A stretch of 64,000 bases of DNA from Chryseobacterium tagetis. GTDB lineage: Bacteria; Bacteroidota; Bacteroidia; Flavobacteriales; Weeksellaceae. The DNA is taken from NCBI RefSeq assembly GCF_016735585.2, contig NZ_JAERSE020000003.1, forward strand, positions 124,001 through 188,000, written 5' to 3'. This document shows, one piece after another, positions 59,096 through 64,000 of this stretch (its first letter is position 1; each line of letters starts with the position of its first letter). The notes below the pieces were generated by a model. It did no database searches. It worked only from the letters and a program-made list of their open reading frames with translations, and was not told the origin of the DNA. Made by a program: the position numbers and the translations under genes.

Positions 59096-59704
59096 TTAAG
59101 CTTTTGTGCTCCAAAACTCTTTTATAATCAATTTGATATTTTTAAAAGTACTTGGGAAAACTTCCTCTTCGATCTGAGAGGTATTTTTCCAGGCTACTTC
59201 AGTGATTCCTTCCTCTATTTGAGGTTTGGAAGTATCTTCACCTTTGAAGTTCATTTCAAACCAATGGGTGCACTTCAGTACTTTGTCGCCATTTCTTTCG
59301 ATATAAATATGATAAGTAGTATTGATGAACCGTACTAATTCTACATCTTTCAAGCCTGTTTCTTCTTCAATTTCGCGTACCGCAGATTCCTCACGGGATT
59401 CTCCTTTTTCCATTTTGCCTTTCGGAAGATCCCATTTTCCAAGTCTTTTGATAAACAGAACTTTTCCATCAGGATTGTTCACAATTCCTCCGGCAGCTTC
59501 AATAATTCTGAAAAGACCCTGAAACTCTGCCCATATTTCCTCAATGTTTTCTCCATAAACATTCAATTCTTTAATAGAAGTATTTTCCAGAAGATCAAGT
59601 GCGATCTCCAATGTTGTGACGTTTTCATACCCAAGCATTTTTTCCAGGTTTTCAGATTGTTTGGATAGCAATAATTTTTTTTCGTTCACAAAAACTTTAT
59701 ACAT
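59096..59704 (-). CDS. NUDIX hydrolase
   Basis: A 202-residue protein with a complete NUDIX box at 96-118 (G-x5-E-x7-REIEEETGL). An N-terminal region of about 65 residues precedes it, a layout common in Bacteroidota. NUDIX enzymes cleave nucleoside diphosphates linked to another group; the substrate is unknown. Divergent from the SRPBCC gene. Confidence 0.9.
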   Translation of the reverse strand: MYKVFVNEKKLLLSKQSENLEKMLGYENVTTLEIALDLLENTSIKELNVYGENIEEIWAEFQGLFRIIEAAGGIVNNPDGKVLFIKRLGKWDLPKGKMEKGESREESAVREIEEETGLKDVELVRFINTTYHIYIERNGDKVLKCTHWFEMNFKGEDTSKPQIEEGITEVAWKNTSQIEEEVFPSTFKNIKLIIKEFWSTKA

Positions 59705-59740
59705 TTGTAATAATTAAGAATTTAAATACAAAAATAAAAA

Positions 59741-60130
59741 ATGAATTTAGAAGGACGAAAGATTATTGTCAATAAATCATCTAAAGAGTTGGTAGAACTC
59801 CTAAAATCTCCGGAAAATTATAAAGATTTTATGCCGGATGGTCTTCAAAAGTTTGAAACTAGAGAAGACGGATTTAAATTCGGGTTGCAAGGAATGCCGG
59901 AAATCGCTTTAAAAATTGATGAAGTTACCGATCAGAAAGCAGTTTTAAAGTCTGCAAGTTCTAGTTTAGATTTTGCATTGACGGCTACTATAAATCCAAT
60001 CAACGAAAATCAGACAGAAGTACAGATGTTATTTGAAGGGAAATTCAATCCATTTATCAAAATGATGGTAGAAAAACCTCTTCAGAACTTTATCAATACT
60101 TTGACAGATAAGATCGAAGCTTACAAGTAA
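59741..60130 (+). CDS. SRPBCC family protein
   Basis: A 129-residue protein with the SRPBCC/START-like pattern: a strand pair, KSSKELVELLKSPENYKDFMP (first helix) and a long C-terminal helix (MMVEKPLQNFINTLTDKIEAY). It would bind a hydrophobic ligand; none is known. Single gene, ended by a hairpin. Confidence 0.8.
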   Translation: MNLEGRKIIVNKSSKELVELLKSPENYKDFMPDGLQKFETREDGFKFGLQGMPEIALKIDEVTDQKAVLKSASSSLDFALTATINPINENQTEVQMLFEGKFNPFIKMMVEKPLQNFINTLTDKIEAYK

Positions 60131-60137
60131 AAAATAG

Positions 60138-60165
60138 AAAACCTTCAGCAATGAAGGTTTTTTTA
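60138..60165 (+). terminator. Terminator of SRPBCC gene
   Basis: A 10-bp stem AAAACCTTCA / TGAAGGTTTT with GCAA loop and T-run; its end overlaps the anmK stop. Confidence 0.8.
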
Positions 60166-61206
60166 TGCGAAAATTCCGGAACTGTGATCGTGAGAGCTGC
60201 CTGTTGCAGATGAAAGAACATTGATCTCATGATTAAGCTTTAAAATGCCCATAAAAGCAAAGATTAAAGCTTCTTTGTATTCTATCAGTTCCTTTTTAGG
60301 AATAATAATTTCAGTGCTGGTTTTATTCTTTATTTTTTCAATTAAATACAGATTGAAAGTTCCGCCTCCGGTGCACAAAACATTTTTTAATTGATTTTCA
60401 TTAAAAACATTAGAAATTTGCTGTGCTACGTGTTCTGTAAAAGTAGCTAAGATATCAGTTGTTTCAATACTTTCGAATAATGGGAAAATATGTTCATTAC
60501 ACCATTCAATTCCTAACGATTTTGGATGGGGTCTTTGATAAAACTCTAATGAATTAAGCTGAACTAATAATTCATCGTTGATTTTTCCTGCTTTGGCCAA
60601 ATCTCCGTTTTCATCGAAATTTTTATTGAATTGCTGAGCTAATTTATTTAAAACAATATTTACCGGAGCAATATCAAAAGCTATCCTTTTATTATTAATA
60701 CTTAAAGAGATATTGGAAAATCCGCCTAGATTTAAGCAAGCATCATATTGAGAGAACAATAATTCATCGCCGATCGGAACAAGTGGAGCACCGTTTCCTC
60801 TCAGTAAAACATCCTGACTTCTGAAATCATATATTACAGGTAATCCGGTTTCTATTTTAATAGCTCTTCCGTCTCCAATTTGTAAAGTGAATTTCTTTTG
60901 CGGCTGGTGGAAAACAGTATGACCGTGTGAAGCAATTAAATCTATATTTTCAATCTGATGTTTTTCAATAAAATTTTTTACTGTTTTACCCAGATAAAAA
61001 CCATATTCCGAATTGAGTTCTAACAATTCTTCAGGAGAAAGCTCTATTGAATTTTTAAGCTGATATTCCAGTGTTTTGGAATAAGAAATCGTTTCAGCTT
61101 TTATGATTTCAAAGTTCCATGAATTTTGCTTTTCAAACTTTGCAAAACAAATATCCAGACCATCCAGACTGGTTCCTGACATTAATCCAATCGCTTGAAA
61201 AATCAT
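60163..61206 (-). CDS. anmK: Anhydro-N-acetylmuramic acid kinase
   Basis: A 347-residue kinase that opens and phosphorylates anhydroMurNAc during cell-wall recycling. The signature GLMSGTSLDGLDI is at residues 7-19, then LIASHGHTVFHQP and LCTGGGTFN. Length fits. It is the last gene of an operon with lptC and an outer-membrane-type protein, 9 nt after lptC. Confidence 0.95.
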   Translation of the reverse strand: MIFQAIGLMSGTSLDGLDICFAKFEKQNSWNFEIIKAETISYSKTLEYQLKNSIELSPEELLELNSEYGFYLGKTVKNFIEKHQIENIDLIASHGHTVFHQPQKKFTLQIGDGRAIKIETGLPVIYDFRSQDVLLRGNGAPLVPIGDELLFSQYDACLNLGGFSNISLSINNKRIAFDIAPVNIVLNKLAQQFNKNFDENGDLAKAGKINDELLVQLNSLEFYQRPHPKSLGIEWCNEHIFPLFESIETTDILATFTEHVAQQISNVFNENQLKNVLCTGGGTFNLYLIEKIKNKTSTEIIIPKKELIEYKEALIFAFMGILKLNHEINVLSSATGSSHDHSSGIFA

Positions 61207-61215
61207 AAGAGAAGT

Positions 61216-61806
61216 TTATTTTTGATTTTCGGATAGTTTTTTAGAATTGATATCTCCTGAACTGTTAAAGAAGGTATATTCTGAAAAATCATCTTTGGCA
61301 GTCATTCCGTTTGCTCCAATTAAGGTAGATCCGTCTTCCATCGTTACAAAAACTGTATCTCGGGTATAGATTCTGTTCTTCTTTTGATCCCAATAGATAC
61401 TTTGCATGGCGAACCTCTGTCCTTCATTGGTTGTGATTCTTACGTTTCCTTTAGCTTCGTAGAATTTTTTATATTCAAAAATACGGGCATATTTAGCCGT
61501 GATCTTTCCCGGTGTTTTTGGTTTTTTCTTATCAAAAAACTGGATGTCGATCCCTTTTCTGGCTACAATATAAGGGCTGTCTATCAATTCGTATTTTTCA
61601 ATGATAGGAGCCTTTGCTTTTAGAGTAACAAATCCGGAGTCTCTTTGTATAATATTGGCATTATTGATGATCTGTGAAGGAAAGTTTTTGTTTTTATTGT
61701 CATTTCCTTTTGTAAGATCTTCTTCACAGGAAGTTATAATAAAAAATATAGCACAACTAAGAAGATATGCTATATTTTTAAATTTTATTTTTGAAGTCAA
61801 ACTCAT
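61216..61806 (-). CDS. lptC: LPS export protein LptC
   Basis: A 196-residue LptC-like protein. The N-terminus has a hydrophobic helix ending in ITSC, a possible lipidation site. The rest is an LPS-transport beta-jellyroll with YELIDSPYIVARKGIDIQF and TANEG-type repeats (VTMEDGSTLIGANGM). It would bridge the inner-membrane LptBFG and LptA. It starts 3 nt after its upstream neighbour. Confidence 0.87.
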   Translation of the reverse strand: MSLTSKIKFKNIAYLLSCAIFFIITSCEEDLTKGNDNKNKNFPSQIINNANIIQRDSGFVTLKAKAPIIEKYELIDSPYIVARKGIDIQFFDKKKPKTPGKITAKYARIFEYKKFYEAKGNVRITTNEGQRFAMQSIYWDQKKNRIYTRDTVFVTMEDGSTLIGANGMTAKDDFSEYTFFNSSGDINSKKLSENQK

Positions 61807-61809
61807 TTT

Positions 61810-63129
61810 TTAGTTATACAATGATTTTCTAAACCATTTATCCGCAAAATTAAAGCCTATTTTGAAATTGATATAATTCTGATTAATTAAGTTGTCTTTA
61901 AGGGTTCCTCTTTTTCCTAGTTCTACACCTACTTCAAGACCGCTCATTCTTGTAATACTGCTGTTTTTGAATGGAAGCAATACACCGGCAGAGATACCAA
62001 ATTTGTTGATGCTGTTTCCGTTCGGATCAAGTTCTCCCTGTCCATTTATAGAAAGGTTTCCTTTCTCATAGAATGCTCCATATCTATAAACAACTCTTGA
62101 AAAATAATTTCTGAAGTTGTTGTAATTTGGTAAATACCATCCTCCGACAGAAACTCTATAAGAATCCTGGAACTGTCTTGTTTGTCCAAAATACAAAGTT
62201 TCTTCTCCTTTTTTATAATCAACCTGTGCAGAAGTAAACCATTGATTTTCACTTCCGTATCCTACTCCCACAGAAGCTTGTAAAGGCAACAGGTTTTTAG
62301 AGTTTGATTGCTTTTGTTCGATAATAGTTTCGTAGCTTTTAGTCTCCATAGAAGCATCTGTATAAAAATAAGTACTATTTTTATAGCTAGTGGTCATATT
62401 ACTTGTATTTCCAAAAGTGGCAGTTGCTCCAATGGTTAGCTTCTTATCTGTACTTGTGTTCAGATGTTGGTAATTTGCACCTAAAGTAAAGTTGAAATTT
62501 CTGACATTGGTTGTCGTTTCATAACCGTTGTATAATTCTGCATTAGAAGCAGAAAATTCATCCAGATCAGAAAGATTACCGAAATAATAATTGGCTCTTA
62601 AACCTAATGAGAATTCCTGAGCAACTTTATAAGCCAAAGCAATCTGGGCCGTATTTAAAGTACCACTTCCTTTAAAGTGATTGGCATAGGTCGCAGTTGT
62701 TCCATCTGATAAAGTTTGGGTAGTAGTATTGATAATATCATAGCTTTTTGAGCTGTACGGCTGATAAGACAATCCCATTTTTACTTTAGAAGACAAAGGA
62801 AATGCTAAAGAGATATTAGACAGATACGTAGAATGTTTGTTAGACTTTGTACTGTTGTAATCAGTTTTAAAATAATTGTTTTCGTTAGTTGCTTCAAGTT
62901 TAATACTTGTAAGTTCAAGATTAGCGTTATTCGCAGGGTTTGCGAAATTGAAGCTGCTGGTGAAATCGCTTACATATGCTGTTGATATACCTCCCATAGA
63001 GGCAGTTTCAATCGTATTATCATATTTTACATCTCCAATTCCATAAGTCGCATAGGGTGAGTTTCCTAGATTCTGCGCCTGTAAGAAGTATCCGACCGAT
63101 ATGAATGATAGTACAAAGATTTTTTTCAT
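61810..63129 (-). CDS. Outer membrane beta-barrel protein
   Basis: A 439-residue protein with a signal peptide (ending FLQAQ) and a FadL-like start (NSPYATYGIGDVKY ... TASMGGISTAY) followed by many alternating strands. Bacteroidota OMPs of this type next to lptC are common; transport role unknown. First gene of the operon OMP-lptC-anmK. Confidence 0.83.
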   Translation of the reverse strand: MKKIFVLSFISVGYFLQAQNLGNSPYATYGIGDVKYDNTIETASMGGISTAYVSDFTSSFNFANPANNANLELTSIKLEATNENNYFKTDYNSTKSNKHSTYLSNISLAFPLSSKVKMGLSYQPYSSKSYDIINTTTQTLSDGTTATYANHFKGSGTLNTAQIALAYKVAQEFSLGLRANYYFGNLSDLDEFSASNAELYNGYETTTNVRNFNFTLGANYQHLNTSTDKKLTIGATATFGNTSNMTTSYKNSTYFYTDASMETKSYETIIEQKQSNSKNLLPLQASVGVGYGSENQWFTSAQVDYKKGEETLYFGQTRQFQDSYRVSVGGWYLPNYNNFRNYFSRVVYRYGAFYEKGNLSINGQGELDPNGNSINKFGISAGVLLPFKNSSITRMSGLEVGVELGKRGTLKDNLINQNYINFKIGFNFADKWFRKSLYN

Positions 63130-63332
63130 TCTATATTTTTAAAACAATGCGCAAATATCTTAAATATTAATGAATTGTAAAAATTATAAGAGGTTAAAGT
63201 TTGTTAAGGGCGATGAGTAGTGCTAATCAGGGGAATTATAAGACTGTAATTCACTTTCAAGTCAATTATTTCAATTTTTTTTAAAAATAAAATTGATCAT
63301 TGGTGGTTGACTTTTACCATGTATAATATACA

Positions 63333-63360
63333 TTGGAAAATTAAAAATTCTTTATATTTG
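63333..63360 (+). promoter_or_regulatory. Promoter of DNA polymerase III delta' gene, predicted leaderless
   Basis: TTG (63333-63335), 17 nt, TATATTTG (63353-63360), then 4 nt to the ATG at 63365: a full consensus match with no room for a leader. Confidence 0.65.
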
Positions 63361-63364
63361 AACC

Positions 63365-64000
63365 ATGAATTGGGAGAACATTGCCGGACAAGGAAATCTG
63401 AAAAAACTTCTTAGAGACAGTATTGCTGAAAACAGAGTAAGCCACGCCCAGCTTTTCGTAGGAAAAGAAGGATATGGTACGTTGCCAATGGTTTTAGCAT
63501 ACGCAAAAGAAGTTTTGAGCCGGGAAAATGAACACGCGGCTTCAAAAGTGGAGCATCTGAATCATCTCGATTTACATTTCAGTTTCCCCGTTTTTACGGA
63601 TAACAAAAATTCTTTAAGCAAGAATAAATTTGAAGAATTCCGTGAAATGATTCTTGCTTCTCCTTATTCAAGCTATGATGACTGGACTGCTTTTCTGGAG
63701 TCTGAAAATAAACAGTTGTTTATCTCTGCAGATGAAGTAGACGACCAAAATCAAAAATTTTCCCTTAAAAGCTTTGAAGGCGGAACAAAAATTTTGATTG
63801 TTTGGAGAGCCGATAAAATGAATATCGCTGCCTCCAATAAATTTCTGAAATTTTTAGAAGAACCTCCTGCAAAAACAATTATTTTACTCACAGCAGAATC
63901 TTCCAATGATATTCTTCCTACCATTCTTTCAAGAACACAAATTGTTGAAGTTCCAAGAATTAATGATGAAGATATTCAGGAATATTTTAAAACTAATTTC
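63365..64000 (+). CDS. holB: DNA polymerase III delta' subunit (partial)
   Basis: The first 212 codons of a clamp-loader subunit, cut by the window end. It starts MNWENIAGQGNLKKLLRDSI, as delta'/gamma-type AAA+ clamp loaders do. It then shows AQLFVGKEGYGTLPMVLAYA, with a degenerate P-loop as in delta', KILIVWRADKMNIAASNKFL (Walker B region) and LEEPPAKTIILL, ending in SRTQIVEV. It would help load the sliding clamp during replication. Confidence 0.9.
   Translation, partial: MNWENIAGQGNLKKLLRDSIAENRVSHAQLFVGKEGYGTLPMVLAYAKEVLSRENEHAASKVEHLNHLDLHFSFPVFTDNKNSLSKNKFEEFREMILASPYSSYDDWTAFLESENKQLFISADEVDDQNQKFSLKSFEGGTKILIVWRADKMNIAASNKFLKFLEEPPAKTIILLTAESSNDILPTILSRTQIVEVPRINDEDIQEYFKTNF

Overview
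The window is a low-GC chromosomal segment of a flavobacterium (Bacteroidota), most like Chryseobacterium or a close relative in the Weeksellaceae. The evidence is the Bat aerotolerance operon, PorU/PorV/GldJ of the type IX secretion system (T9SS), three predicted T9SS cargo proteins with C-terminal sorting domains, a mevalonate-pathway enzyme, and many promoters with the Bacteroidota -7 box TAnnTTTG. Nearly all coding space is assignable. I saw no rRNA, tRNA, CRISPR array, transposase or prophage.

Layout. 0-6.5 kb: tail of the bat operon (DUF4381-like protein, BatA, BatB, BatC, BatD), then a MarC-family protein and a small membrane protein. 6.5-12.4 kb (minus): isochorismate synthase; an operon of a lipoprotein, an ECF sigma factor fused to a membrane tail, and an outer-membrane-type protein; a PrcB-like lipoprotein; a hotdog thioesterase; an acyltransferase. 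12.4-18.3 kb: a possible 20-residue peptide unit, a PadR/PspC pair, an HD hydrolase, an acyl-CoA thioesterase behind a cobalamin riboswitch, and an ABC ATPase with a tiny membrane partner. 18.4-27.6 kb: two T9SS cargo proteins, MutS2, GNAT, Ung, a DUF456 protein and lipoproteins. 27.8-38.9 kb: MscS channel, PdxJ, esterase, an epimerase/acyl-CoA ligase pair, mevalonate diphosphate decarboxylase, a GIY-YIG nuclease between inverted repeats, VOC and TauE/DUF1634 proteins. 38.9-47 kb: PurK, PurE, DMT transporter, YiaA-like protein, BspA-like cargo and S-adenosylhomocysteine hydrolase. 47-64 kb: phosphopantetheinyl transferase, FUSC protein, PorV, PorU, GldJ, MurF, NUDIX, SRPBCC, an OMP-LptC-AnmK operon, and the 5' part of a DNA polymerase III delta' gene cut by the window edge.

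Working together: porU/porV/gldJ encode parts of the T9SS that would export the cargo at 18439, 20053 and 43665. MurF and AnmK act in peptidoglycan synthesis and recycling, LptC in LPS transport. The sigma factor operon and the PrcB-like gene share a promoter-like motif (TGCAAC-N15-CATC) and may form one regulon.

The most interesting signals are: (1) a cobalamin riboswitch that leads into a 25-codon hydrophobic ORF and then an acyl-CoA thioesterase rather than a B12 gene; (2) an unannotated small unit with an amphipathic 20-residue peptide and its own terminator; (3) a GIY-YIG gene flanked by a perfect 24-bp inverted repeat related to a dispersed REP-like family; (4) nine genes whose TAnnTTTG box ends only 4-6 nt before the start codon, predicting leaderless mRNAs; (5) the sigma factor/membrane fusion and its motif shared with the next gene product.
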